39,729 nt of DNA from Clostridia bacterium (GTDB taxonomy: Bacteria > Bacillota > Clostridia > Oscillospirales > Acutalibacteraceae). Below the pieces are notes generated by a model that saw only the letters and a list, made by a program, of their open reading frames with translations, did no database searches and was not told where the DNA came from. The DNA lies in NCBI GenBank assembly GCA_017521365.1, contig JAFXCT010000015.1, positions 1 to 39,729 of the forward strand, read 5' to 3'. This document shows, piece by piece, positions 17,398 to 25,870 of this stretch (positions are counted from its first letter, which is position 1; the number at the start of each line of letters is the position of its first letter). A program made the position numbers and the translations under genes.

Positions 17398-19269
17398 TTA
17401 CTTGCCTGTAATCCAATCGGCAAGCTTTCTTACGGGAGAGAGAATTCTGTCAACGGGGCTACCGCCGCCGAAAAGGAAGAGTGAGCCCTTGCTCATCGTG
17501 TATGTAACGCTGCGGAAGAAGGGGTCAAGCGGCGACTCCTTTGCAGCCTCTATGTTCTCGTAGCCGGGTGCACCGACCTTATGAAGTGCGGCGATAATTC
17601 TTGCCTCTGCCGCCTCAACTCTGGGCTGGTCGGCAACCGTCAGCTTAAGCACCGCCTCGCACTCCTCAATTGCGGCGTTGAGCTCTGCCTTGTCCTCCTC
17701 GCTGAGTGTTGACTGGTCAACCTTCTTTGCATCGGGAAGCTTCCAGCGGCGTATGCTCTGCGTATAGCAGGGGCCGTTGAACTGCGGATAGTTTTCGGGG
17801 TCGGAATGAACGTCCGTCACCTCGCCCAGGAAGATAGCCTTTGCAAGGTTGAGAACAACATCATTATAACCCACCTCGTGGTGCTGGTCAAGGAAAATCC
17901 AGGTGTTTTCGGGAAGAATTGCCGTTGAAGTATCAACCATATTGTCGGGTGAAACGTGGTTGTGCTCGGGGTTGTCGCAATAGGTGTTCTTTTCGTAGTC
18001 AACGTCTGCAAGCGTCTGCTGACCTGCGGCACCCGTTGCGCCGAGTGTGGTTGAGGTAAGGTTTACGATACCGTCGGAATTTACCTTTTCTGCGGATGCG
18101 ACGATATTGAAATACGTGTACATCTCTTCGCCAAGGTCAAGGTTTGCGCCTGCAATTGAGTTGACACGGACACCGTCTGCAACGGCATCAAGAATATTCT
18201 GCTTGAGGTTGAGTCTTGCCTGCTGGAAGCTGTCGGTTCTTACCTTAAGCTCGGGCTTGTCGGAAAGATACCTTTCGGCAAGTGCCTCATATCTGTAGGA
18301 GGGAAGCATAGCCCAGAACTGCGGACAGTTGAGCATAAGCGTGTCAAGAATTGCACTCATTGCACCCGTAAGCAGGCCGTTTATTGCCGAACGGGGAACA
18401 ATGTGAAGCAGAGAATTGATAAGGTAGCCGAGTGTGGGGTCGCCCTCGGACTCAATCATAATCTTTTCAAAGAACTCGTGGTAAAGATATTCGTCCTCAA
18501 GGCGCCACTCTCTTGCGTAGAAATCGGCAACGATATCCGTTCCGTCAAGGCAGGCAACTGCGTTTACAATCTGGTCAAGCTCGCCGTGACCGTACTTTTC
18601 AAGGTAAGCCGTAAGGATAGTGCCGCCAAGGCTGACGGGGAGAAGGGAAACCTTGTCGTGACCCGTCTGCTCTTTTACCATTTCGATATACTCTGCAAGG
18701 TCGTCTGCGGAGTCCATCGGGTCGCCGACAAGATTGAAGGTGAAGAAATAAACGTGGTCCTCGCCTATCTCGTCAACAAGAGCCTTCATCGGTACCATTC
18801 TGTACGTCCAGTCAAGGTCCTCGTCCGACATATGCTCAAGCGAATAGTTCCAGCGCTGAGTTTTGAGGTTTTCAACGTGGTCGCCGTTTTCATCACAGCG
18901 CTGATACTTGAAAATATCGGAAACCAGGTTGTAGGCAACCTTGTCAACGCCGAGGTTGGACTGGAGGAAGATACTGCCGACAACGCTGAGTACCGCCTTT
19001 ACGATGGCACCGGTAGAAAGCGCTTCCTCGTTGAGAATAAGAAGCGTAGAACCGATGTGATTGCCGTTGTAGGTAACGGGCTCGTCGTTTTCATCGTAAA
19101 GATACGTGGGCGAATGGTTAATGCCGGGAAGAACGATTACGGGCGAATGCTCACACTTGCCCTTGCAATCCGTTTCAAGTGTTGCGGCAGAAGCGCCTGC
19201 CGCACCGACACCGGCCAGCATTGATGCACAAATCATAAATGCAATCACTCTTTTTAATGTTTTTTTCAT
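17398..19269 (-). CDS. Secreted lipase-like alpha/beta hydrolase, paralogue 3
   Basis: A 623-residue exported protein with a long leader ending near AGASAATLE. It is followed by CKGKCEHSPVIVLPGINHS, which parallels the cysteine-plus-oxyanion block of paralogue 2. The nucleophile elbow is PVSLGGT with Ser213. A conserved SPDNMVDTSTAILPEN block precedes FLDQHHEVGYND, which holds the probable catalytic His. The C-terminal Ala/Glu-rich helices resemble paralogue 2, so these two are closer to each other than to paralogue 1. It lies 14 nt after the phosphodiesterase gene, giving the order phosphodiesterase, hydrolase 3, hydrolase 2 on one transcript. AGGAGG is present in its leader. Confidence 0.8.
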   Translation of the reverse strand: MKKTLKRVIAFMICASMLAGVGAAGASAATLETDCKGKCEHSPVIVLPGINHSPTYLYDENDEPVTYNGNHIGSTLLILNEEALSTGAIVKAVLSVVGSIFLQSNLGVDKVAYNLVSDIFKYQRCDENGDHVENLKTQRWNYSLEHMSDEDLDWTYRMVPMKALVDEIGEDHVYFFTFNLVGDPMDSADDLAEYIEMVKEQTGHDKVSLLPVSLGGTILTAYLEKYGHGELDQIVNAVACLDGTDIVADFYAREWRLEDEYLYHEFFEKIMIESEGDPTLGYLINSLLHIVPRSAINGLLTGAMSAILDTLMLNCPQFWAMLPSYRYEALAERYLSDKPELKVRTDSFQQARLNLKQNILDAVADGVRVNSIAGANLDLGEEMYTYFNIVASAEKVNSDGIVNLTSTTLGATGAAGQQTLADVDYEKNTYCDNPEHNHVSPDNMVDTSTAILPENTWIFLDQHHEVGYNDVVLNLAKAIFLGEVTDVHSDPENYPQFNGPCYTQSIRRWKLPDAKKVDQSTLSEEDKAELNAAIEECEAVLKLTVADQPRVEAAEARIIAALHKVGAPGYENIEAAKESPLDPFFRSVTYTMSKGSLFLFGGGSPVDRILSPVRKLADWITGK

Positions 19270-19283
19270 AAAAGGAAGCCTCC

Positions 19284-20204
19284 TTAAATCAATTCGGATG
19301 TATGCGGTACCTTGGAAATCCTCGGTGCTGCACCTGTGAGGTGCGATATATCACGGTATTCGGGGATTGATGCGTCGTCAAACAGTCCCTCGGGAATCTG
19401 TGATGTCCAGCCCTGCTCGTCAAACCCGGGCAGCCCTATACCAAACGAATAAAGGACTATGGCGGCAAGGTCTCTGATATTCATTCTTTCAAGCTGAATA
19501 CGGTTTACGCCCTTACCCGCCGCGGCAAAGGTAACGTACCTTTCGCCGTCGGTCCAACCGCCGTGGCCGCCACCCTGACCGTTGCCGGGGTTTGTGCCGC
19601 CGTGGTCGGCAATAACTATAAACAGCGTGTCTTCAATTATTCCCGCATCCTTTGCGGCGGTGTAAACGTCGTTTACAAGCACGTCAACCTCGCCGATACG
19701 CTTGAGGTGCTCGGGTGTGCCGTAGCCGTGCTTGTGGCCTGCACCGTCCACGCTGTCAAACTGAATAAACAGAAAATCGGGCTTTTTCGCTTTAATATAG
19801 TCGCATATAATCGGCGTGAGGTCATCGTCGTTTGCCGTGTCGTGAGAAACGCCGAGGTTGTTTTCAACTATACCGTATGTAATCGGATTCCAGTCGCAGT
19901 ATGAGCCAAGCTCCGCCTCGGGATAAGCCTCTCTGATTCTGCGGAAAAGCGAGGGATAAGGCGAATCCGCAGGATAAGGGGTTGAGCTGACAATACTGTT
20001 TGTAAGCTTGTGAACCTCGGGGCCGACACCAAGCAGCATTGAGCCCCAGCACTCTGCGCTGATTGACGGATTGGATGCAAGCGCATCGTAAATCACCGCT
20101 CCGTCTGCAAAAATCTCATCGAAATGCGGCGTGACGGCATCCTTAATAAAGGAGCCTGCGCCGTCAATTCCGAGCACGATTACGTGAGAATGTTTTCTGC
20201 CCAT
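19284..20204 (-). CDS. ENPP/alkaline-phosphatase-superfamily phosphodiesterase
   Basis: A 306-residue metalloenzyme without a signal peptide. The complete two-metal set of the alkaline phosphatase superfamily is visible: Asp14 in LGIDGAG, a Ser nucleophile (Ser49) in SNPSISAECWGSMLLG, FDSVDGAGHKHG (Asp150, His157 and His159), IADHGG (Asp200, His201) and GGGHGGW (His214). It best fits type I phosphodiesterase/nucleotide pyrophosphatase (PF01663) proteins, which are a short relative of the ENPP family whose animal members include sphingomyelin and glycerophosphocholine hydrolases. It heads the operon with the two lipase-like genes. The substrate is not determined, and a cytosolic phosphatase is an alternative. 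Confidence 0.85.
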   Translation of the reverse strand: MGRKHSHVIVLGIDGAGSFIKDAVTPHFDEIFADGAVIYDALASNPSISAECWGSMLLGVGPEVHKLTNSIVSSTPYPADSPYPSLFRRIREAYPEAELGSYCDWNPITYGIVENNLGVSHDTANDDDLTPIICDYIKAKKPDFLFIQFDSVDGAGHKHGYGTPEHLKRIGEVDVLVNDVYTAAKDAGIIEDTLFIVIADHGGTNPGNGQGGGHGGWTDGERYVTFAAAGKGVNRIQLERMNIRDLAAIVLYSFGIGLPGFDEQGWTSQIPEGLFDDASIPEYRDISHLTGAAPRISKVPHTSELI

Positions 20205-20243
20205 ACCGTTTCACCATCCGGATTAAGGATAATATTATTCTAT

Positions 20244-20272
20244 ATTATAATATAATAAATTGCACAATTCAA
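20244..20272 (-). promoter_or_regulatory. Promoter of the phosphodiesterase/lipase operon
   Basis: On the minus strand TTGAAT (20267-20272) and a perfect TATAAT (20244-20249) are 17 nt apart, about 40 nt before the ATG at 20204. The spacer contains TTGTGCAA, shared with the promoter at 39087-39115. Confidence 0.75.
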
Positions 20273-20297
20273 TAAATTTTCTATAAAATTTTTTGTG

Positions 20298-20334
20298 AAA
20301 ATTGAAAAGCGGCATACACGGTGGTATATGCCGC
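20298..20334 (-). terminator. Terminator of the isomerase/dehydrogenase/anchored-protein operon
   Basis: Arms GCGGCATA (20309-20316) and TATGCCGC (20327-20334) are followed on the minus strand by TTTTCAATTTTC. The hairpin begins 7 nt beyond the stop at 20342. Confidence 0.85.
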
Positions 20335-20341
20335 AAAAGAA

Positions 20342-22447
20342 TTATTCTGTTTTTCTTACCGCCCTGTCAAATTCAAGCTCAAGACTGTGTGCAGGCGTAT
20401 TGACTTTTACCGTTTTGTCCTTGCGCTCTGCCTTGCAGAAAACGCTGTCGTAACGGTCAAACTCCGTTTCAACACTCTCACCGTTGAGCGAAAATGCACC
20501 TGTGTAGGACACTTTTATTTCACCGCAATGCGTTTTGTAGCTGACACAGCCGCCATCCGATGTAAAGCTATTCTGCTTTACTCTTTCTTTAAACCGGTCA
20601 AAGCTTTCCGTGTCGCAGTCTGAAAGCTCGGTGACGTAGCAATGGTATTCTCCGCCCCTGCGGCAAAGGTCAAAGCCACCCTCAAGGCTGAGGTTATCGG
20701 GCAAATTCCTGCCCTTGAGCAAACCCCTTGCCGAATCGGGGTTATAGGGCTTATACTCCAAATTTCCGTCCGAAATAAGCGCAGCGAAAACACCGTTTTT
20801 GCGTGCAAACACTCTGTTGCCGTCAAGCTCAAGCTCATCGTACAAATCACGAGGCATATAGGCGTGTGTAAGGTCACAGACCGCACTTTCGCCAAGCCTT
20901 TTTTTCTGCGGAAGCTTGTATATTGTTATGTTCACGTTTTCGTGCTGTACGCTCATCGGCCGTCTGCCGTTGCCGACCCAATAACCCGGTGAAGCACCGT
21001 ACTTTCCGTCGCCGTTGCCTGCCGGATGAGTGGTGAAAAGCGTTAATTCCTCGGCAATATTCGCCGTCCAAACGTGGTCCTGCGCACCGCAGACTCCGAC
21101 GTCCTTGCACACATCGGTTGACATTGAATAACGGGCATTGCGGTAAGTATAAACATTGCCTCTGCCGAGGGCTATTCCGTGGGGCATAATGCTGTGCTTT
21201 CGGGCAAACTTTTCCCAATTCACGCACTTTAAAACAGTAAGGTTTAAAAACCTGAAATAGCTTAAAAATTTGTTGGTGTACAGTCCGTTCTTTTTAAGAT
21301 ATTCAAGTGTGTTTTCTATCACCTGCGGATTGGTAAAGGTCTCCGCACCCGTCTGCGCCATAATCTGAAAATCGCTCTGCCCGACAAGGTTTTCGTTGAC
21401 CATATCATCGGGTGAAAGGCCGCAGCTCATTTTTGAAACGAAGGCTTCATCTGACAAGGCAATGTCCTTTACAGCGTTCGGCAGAGTATAAAGACCCTTT
21501 TCAACAATATCGGTAAAGCATAGCACTATGTAATTCGGCTTTTTTTCAAGCGAAGCCGCAACAAGCTTCTTTTCCTGCTCGGAAATTTCGGGAGCGGCAA
21601 GCAGTTTTTCTGCCGCCTCCCTGCCCCAGAGGATATTCATTGCACACTGTATGCTGTTGCCCGTGCAGTTTGCCGCCTTGTTGTTGCCGTACATTCTGGA
21701 GCTTGCCGCAACAAAGCGGTTATTCACGCTGTTGAGCGCAACATCAAGCCAGAGAATGTCCGTAATTATTTTCATCTGCTCAGCTTCTTTTTCATCCTTT
21801 GCATAAGCGATGAAATTTGCCATCGGCGCAATATCCTCGGCAAGGTAGTTATTGCTCAGGTATTCGGAAAAGCCGTAATCAAAGCGCTGTTTCATCCATA
21901 TTCTGATTTTTTCAAGGGCTTTTCGGCGGTGCTCCTCGCCTTGCTTACCGTCGTTGGTGAAAATCTCATTCTGCCACTCCTGCCCTGCAAGATACTCGCT
22001 GACGGCAAAGAGAAGCTGATGGTTTTCCGACCAGTAGCACATACTGTCGTCACCGGGCTCATCCATTGAATACTTGAAATTAAGAAAAGTGTTTTTTATA
22101 AGAGCCTTACACTCGTGGGAAAGCTTTTCGCCGCAGTCCTTGTAAATTTTAAAAAGCATCTGCGCCCTGAAATCCGCACAGTCAAAGCGCTTATTCATAT
22201 ATTCCGCCTGCTTAAAAAGCAGAGAATATATCTCCTCCTCGCTGAAAGACGGCTCGCTCTGCTTTCCGCAGAGAAAAAGATACAGCTCCTCAAAGCTTTT
22301 GCCGTTAATATTCAGCGAATATTTTTCACGCTCCGTATCGTCGGGCAAATCGGGCAAGGGTTTGATTTTCAGCAGACGCCAAAGCTCAACCGCCGTCAGC
22401 AAAACCAAAAGCGCAATTACGGCAATTATTACGTACACAACCGTCAT
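20342..22447 (-). CDS. Membrane-anchored protein of unknown family, six-hairpin-like
   Basis: A 701-residue protein. The ATG at 22447 is preferred over one 30 nt upstream because it starts 4 nt after the dehydrogenase stop with AGAGGA before it. That choice makes residues 1-22 (TVVYVIIAVIALLVLL) a clean N-terminal membrane anchor. The rest appears exported, with many Trp/Tyr/Asn-rich helices: SENHQLLFAVSEYL, SEYLSNNYLAEDIAP, then a later beta-rich half (GRGNVYTYRNARYSM, GNGDGKYGASPGYWVGNGRRP). The alpha-helical first half followed by a beta-sheet half recalls alpha/alpha-toroid polysaccharide lyases or six-hairpin glycosidases. I do not recognise the specific family, and no catalytic set can be assigned with confidence. 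Confidence 0.65.
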   Translation of the reverse strand: MTVVYVIIAVIALLVLLTAVELWRLLKIKPLPDLPDDTEREKYSLNINGKSFEELYLFLCGKQSEPSFSEEEIYSLLFKQAEYMNKRFDCADFRAQMLFKIYKDCGEKLSHECKALIKNTFLNFKYSMDEPGDDSMCYWSENHQLLFAVSEYLAGQEWQNEIFTNDGKQGEEHRRKALEKIRIWMKQRFDYGFSEYLSNNYLAEDIAPMANFIAYAKDEKEAEQMKIITDILWLDVALNSVNNRFVAASSRMYGNNKAANCTGNSIQCAMNILWGREAAEKLLAAPEISEQEKKLVAASLEKKPNYIVLCFTDIVEKGLYTLPNAVKDIALSDEAFVSKMSCGLSPDDMVNENLVGQSDFQIMAQTGAETFTNPQVIENTLEYLKKNGLYTNKFLSYFRFLNLTVLKCVNWEKFARKHSIMPHGIALGRGNVYTYRNARYSMSTDVCKDVGVCGAQDHVWTANIAEELTLFTTHPAGNGDGKYGASPGYWVGNGRRPMSVQHENVNITIYKLPQKKRLGESAVCDLTHAYMPRDLYDELELDGNRVFARKNGVFAALISDGNLEYKPYNPDSARGLLKGRNLPDNLSLEGGFDLCRRGGEYHCYVTELSDCDTESFDRFKERVKQNSFTSDGGCVSYKTHCGEIKVSYTGAFSLNGESVETEFDRYDSVFCKAERKDKTVKVNTPAHSLELEFDRAVRKTE

Positions 22448-22451
22448 AGGC

Positions 22452-23447
22452 TTATGCCATCCTCTCAAGAGCCTCAAGCGTTACCTCGTAGCGTGTGGGC
22501 TTGTCCGCAAGAAAGCTCTCCATTTCTTCCATCATATAATAAGCCATTCTCTGCGGCTCGTTGCCCGTGCTGCCTGCGATATGAGGCGTAAGAATTGCGT
22601 TGGGCACCCAGAAAAGCGGGTTTATGTACGGGAAAAATTCTTTTTTCAGCACGTCGCCCACAAAGGTTCTCGACGGGTGAAGCAGAAGCGAAAGCGCAAG
22701 CGAATATTCCGCAACCTGTGCTCCCCTGCCCGTATTTATAAAGGTTGAACGCTTTTTCATCAATTTGAAAAGCCTGTAGTTGAAAATATTTTCAAGCTCG
22801 GGCTTGTTGGCAAGGTGGTTGCTGATTACGTCACACTCTCTGAAAAGCGTTTCCATATCGACAAGGGTAACGCCGAGCGATTCTGCCGTTTCCTTTGAAA
22901 CAAACGGGTCGCAGGCATAAACCTCAACATCGAGCGCCTTAAGCCTTTCGGCAACCATTCTGCCGATTGCACCGAGTCCGACAAGGCCGACCTTGCAGCC
23001 GAAATTGCCCGTGCAGGAATTGGCAAAGTAAAGTGAGCGAAGCGGCAGTATGCGGTAATTCTTAGCCGTCTGAAAATAGCCCTTTGCCGCAAGAGTAATC
23101 TGCGCAAAGGTGTATTCAGCCACGGGCACAGCGTTTGCCGCAAAGGCAGAATAAACCTTTATTCCGCTTTCAAGAAACGGCCGTGCAAAATACTGCACCG
23201 TACCTGCGGAATAGAAAACCGCCTTGAGGTCGGGCATATATTCGGCAATTTCCTCCTTGGTAAACTGCGGCATACCCCAGGTTGCAAAAGCAATTTCACA
23301 GCCCTTGAGAAAATCCTTATAATCCGCAATATTCTTCTTGCTTATTCTCGGCGAAAGCTCGCCGTATCCTGCTAATTTTTCAAGCACATCAGGCGTATAA
23401 ACCTTTGAAAACTGCAGTTGATTGCTGCCGAAAAGAGCGATTTTCAC
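22452..23447 (-). CDS. D-isomer-specific 2-hydroxyacid dehydrogenase
   Basis: A 331-residue cytosolic NAD(P)-dependent oxidoreductase interconverting a D-2-hydroxyacid and its 2-oxoacid. The Rossmann motif is VGLGAIG (156-162), with an acidic residue at the end of beta-2 (CDP, Asp180) suggesting NAD rather than NADP. The catalytic trio is readable as Arg241 (NTGRG), a Glu near 270 and His289 (LTPHIAGSTGNE). The ATG overlaps the isomerase stop by 4 nt, so translation is coupled. The actual hydroxyacid cannot be read from sequence. D-lactate from the neighbouring MurQ reaction is one possibility. Confidence 0.88.
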   Translation of the reverse strand: MKIALFGSNQLQFSKVYTPDVLEKLAGYGELSPRISKKNIADYKDFLKGCEIAFATWGMPQFTKEEIAEYMPDLKAVFYSAGTVQYFARPFLESGIKVYSAFAANAVPVAEYTFAQITLAAKGYFQTAKNYRILPLRSLYFANSCTGNFGCKVGLVGLGAIGRMVAERLKALDVEVYACDPFVSKETAESLGVTLVDMETLFRECDVISNHLANKPELENIFNYRLFKLMKKRSTFINTGRGAQVAEYSLALSLLLHPSRTFVGDVLKKEFFPYINPLFWVPNAILTPHIAGSTGNEPQRMAYYMMEEMESFLADKPTRYEVTLEALERMA

Positions 23448-24205
23448 CTTGTCCCACCAACCTTGTCCTTAAGTCTTTTCATATCCTTAATCATACACGA
23501 CGGTATTCCGTAATAACCGCAAAGGTACGTGTATTCAAGCAGTATATTTCCGTCAAAGCCCGAGCTGACTATTTTATCAATCAGCTTATCAATATACGTC
23601 GGGTTGAACATCGGGAACTGCTCACGGCTTTGCTCCGAAAAGGAAATATGTACCGTTTCAATATACGGCAACGTGCGCTCAATGCGGTCAAGGTCGTATT
23701 GCAGACGCTTGTAGCGTGACTGGAAATAAGTTCTGAAATTGTCACAGCCGACCTCATTGTAAATTTTAAGAAAAGCATCGGTGTTGTTGTTGAAAGTATT
23801 GTCGTGACATTCGGGGCAGACGGTAAGCCCGTATTCCTTTGCCGTGTTACAGATATTTTTGGTGTCCTCAACTATCTGTTTGTACGTTGCTTCGTCGGTC
23901 TTTTCGCTGTCGGCTTTGCCGAGCCACACACGCACGCTGCGTGCGCCCATTGCGCTTGCAATTTCGCAGATTTTATTCCACTCATCGGAGTTTTTACAGC
24001 CGACACGGTAATAGCTTGCATAGGAATTTATGCGTATACCTGCCTTGTCGCAAAGCTGCTTTGCACGCAAAGCATCCTCAACGCTTTTAACGTGCTTATC
24101 TCCGCCCCACTCAATGCAGTCAGCCTCTGCCTGACGGGCTATATTTACGATTTTTTCCAAATCCTTAATCTGTCGGAAGGAGGTCGTGGTAAAACCGAAA
24201 TCCAT
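23444..24205 (-). CDS. Sugar phosphate isomerase/epimerase-like TIM barrel
   Basis: A 253-residue member of the xylose isomerase-like/AP endonuclease 2 superfamily. Metal-site strands are visible: CIEWGGDKH (second strand), VRVWLGK, CPECHDNTFNN (Glu and His), ETVHISFSEQ and ILLEYTYLCG (C-terminal Glu). The start is the ATG at 24205, as GGTGA lies 6 nt before it; the upstream TTG is not needed. It is first in a three-gene minus-strand operon with a hydroxyacid dehydrogenase and a membrane-anchored protein. Members isomerise ketoses, inosose or tagatose-type sugars, so the exact substrate stays open. Confidence 0.85.
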   Translation of the reverse strand: MDFGFTTTSFRQIKDLEKIVNIARQAEADCIEWGGDKHVKSVEDALRAKQLCDKAGIRINSYASYYRVGCKNSDEWNKICEIASAMGARSVRVWLGKADSEKTDEATYKQIVEDTKNICNTAKEYGLTVCPECHDNTFNNNTDAFLKIYNEVGCDNFRTYFQSRYKRLQYDLDRIERTLPYIETVHISFSEQSREQFPMFNPTYIDKLIDKIVSSGFDGNILLEYTYLCGYYGIPSCMIKDMKRLKDKVGGTR

Positions 24206-24236
24206 AATAATCACCAACCGTAGTCATATTATTTTC

Positions 24237-24265
24237 AGTTTAGCATATACGGCTCTGAAACTCAA
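24237..24265 (-). promoter_or_regulatory. Candidate promoter of the isomerase operon
   Basis: On the minus strand TTGAGT (24260-24265) and TAAACT (24237-24242) are 17 nt apart, about 30 nt before the ATG at 24205. It lies back to back with the transporter promoter in one 140-nt region. Confidence 0.5.
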
Positions 24266-24279
24266 CAGAAAAATAACTG

Positions 24280-24308
24280 TTGTTATAAGATAAAATGTGT
24301 GATATGAT
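24280..24308 (+). promoter_or_regulatory. Candidate promoter of the MurNAc-type operon
   Basis: TTGTTA (24280-24285), a 17-nt spacer and TATGAT (24303-24308) lie about 40 nt before the GTG at 24348. Confidence 0.55.
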
Positions 24309-24382
24309 TATTTTGTAATTCGAAAAAAACATAAAGGAGCTGAAAGAGTGGCAAAATTCACATAAAAGAAAAATACAATGAA

Positions 24383-25813
24383 ATGAAAAACAACCCCGAC
24401 GTTGCCTTCAAGGAACAGGTCGGCTACGTTTCGGGCGTATTCGGCAACTGTATGGGTCAGGACTCGGTCGGCACATACACCGACCAGTTTATGTACGACT
24501 ATATGGGTCTCAAATCTCACCACATCGTTGCGATGAAATCCGTCACGACGGGCGTTAATATTCTCATTGCCCCGATTGTCGGCGCAATGCTTGACAACAA
24601 CCATTCCTCCAAGGGTAATGCAAGGCGGTTTATGACGGCTTCCGCCATTCCGTTTACGCTTTCATCAATCCTTCTTTTTATTGTCCCGTCATCATCAATT
24701 ACATTCAACGTTATCTGGAGCTTTCTGCTTTTCCTGCTTTTCAATATTGCGGACACCTTCTTCGACGTTGCACTGTCAACGCTTTCCGTAAGAATGACAC
24801 CCAACGCAAAATCCAGAAAAAATTTCTACACCGTAGCCCAGCTCGCCTCCACGCTCGGCTCAATGCTGCCCGGCGGTATGGTGCCGATACTTATTGAGCT
24901 TCAGGGGAACGACTACGCCAAGGAAAAGTGGGCATTCTTCACAGTTGCGCTCATTTTCGGCATACTCGGCCTTTTCACAATGCTTGTGCCCTGCTTTACA
25001 CTCAAAGAGCGTAATATCGTTCTTCCGCCGCGTGAAAAAGAAAAGAAGGTCAAAATTGACTATAAGCTCATTCTGCTCAACAGACCGCTGCTCCTGCTTT
25101 GCTTAAGCCAGGTTATTGAGTCTGTCAGGCAGGTGTGCTACAACTCTCTCCCCTTCTTCTACAAGCACACCCTTAACCGCTACGGTATGAAAACCTATGT
25201 TGAAATCGGCAGCTCTACGCTCTCCTATGCAGGTCTTCTTTCCGTGCCCTTTGTCGGCAAAAAGCGTTCTTCAAGAGATATTGTTGTGTGGGGCTACCTG
25301 CACACGGGTATATGCTACCTGATTCTTCTGACCTTCGGCTACAAGAGCCTCTGGCTTGTCGGTATTCTTATTGCGCTGGGCGGTATGCCAAACGCCGCAA
25401 TGAGCGCCGCAAAAAGAATACTTCTTGCCGACTCAACCGACTATATGGAGTGGAAGAGCTTTAAGAAATACGGCGTTGCACAGCGTAACGAGGGTATGGT
25501 TTTTGCCTTCAACACAATGGTTTCCCGTATTGCAGCCCTCTGGAAGGAGCTGCTTGTCAACGGCGGTATGGCACTCATCGGCTATCAGAGCGCTGTTTCA
25601 ATCAACGGCGTTATGACCGAAGCTGTACAGACACCCGAAACACTCCACGGCATATTCCTGCTCGTTGCAATCCCCGGTATTATAGGCAACCTTGTACCCG
25701 GTATTATTATGATGTTTGATAACTTTACGGGCAAGCGCAAGGAAAAAATTATGAGCGAGCTTGAAGAAATAAGAGCCGCAAGCGCAATTGCCGCAGAGAA
25801 CACACCCGTTTGA
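24383..25813 (+). CDS. GPH-type symporter with a lesion at its 5' end
   Basis: A sugar:cation symporter of about 476 residues and 12 membrane segments; the family loop after TM2 reads NHSSKGNARRFM. The open frame begins at the ATG at 24383, but the good AAAGGAG site (24333-24339) is placed for a GTG at 24348. That GTG reads only five codons (V-A-K-F-T) before TAA. Adding one base near 24353-24359 would join it to an in-frame H-I-K-E-K-Y-N-E-M lead, so a 1-nt deletion or sequencing/assembly error is likely. Translation may restart at 24378 or 24383. It is followed by a kinase and MurQ genes, so the likely cargo is MurNAc or a related amino sugar. Confidence 0.85.
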   Translation: MKNNPDVAFKEQVGYVSGVFGNCMGQDSVGTYTDQFMYDYMGLKSHHIVAMKSVTTGVNILIAPIVGAMLDNNHSSKGNARRFMTASAIPFTLSSILLFIVPSSSITFNVIWSFLLFLLFNIADTFFDVALSTLSVRMTPNAKSRKNFYTVAQLASTLGSMLPGGMVPILIELQGNDYAKEKWAFFTVALIFGILGLFTMLVPCFTLKERNIVLPPREKEKKVKIDYKLILLNRPLLLLCLSQVIESVRQVCYNSLPFFYKHTLNRYGMKTYVEIGSSTLSYAGLLSVPFVGKKRSSRDIVVWGYLHTGICYLILLTFGYKSLWLVGILIALGGMPNAAMSAAKRILLADSTDYMEWKSFKKYGVAQRNEGMVFAFNTMVSRIAALWKELLVNGGMALIGYQSAVSINGVMTEAVQTPETLHGIFLLVAIPGIIGNLVPGIIMMFDNFTGKRKEKIMSELEEIRAASAIAAENTPV

Positions 25814-25870
25814 CGCAAGCTCTCTGCTTGTAATTAACCGAAAATTTCCCGATTGAAAAGAGGAAAGACG

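Noticed and set aside
18403..19224. Plus-strand open frame of 273 codons opposite lipase-like paralogue 3
   Set aside because: Antisense shadow without ribosome binding site; the minus-strand gene has signal peptide, active-site motifs and operon context.
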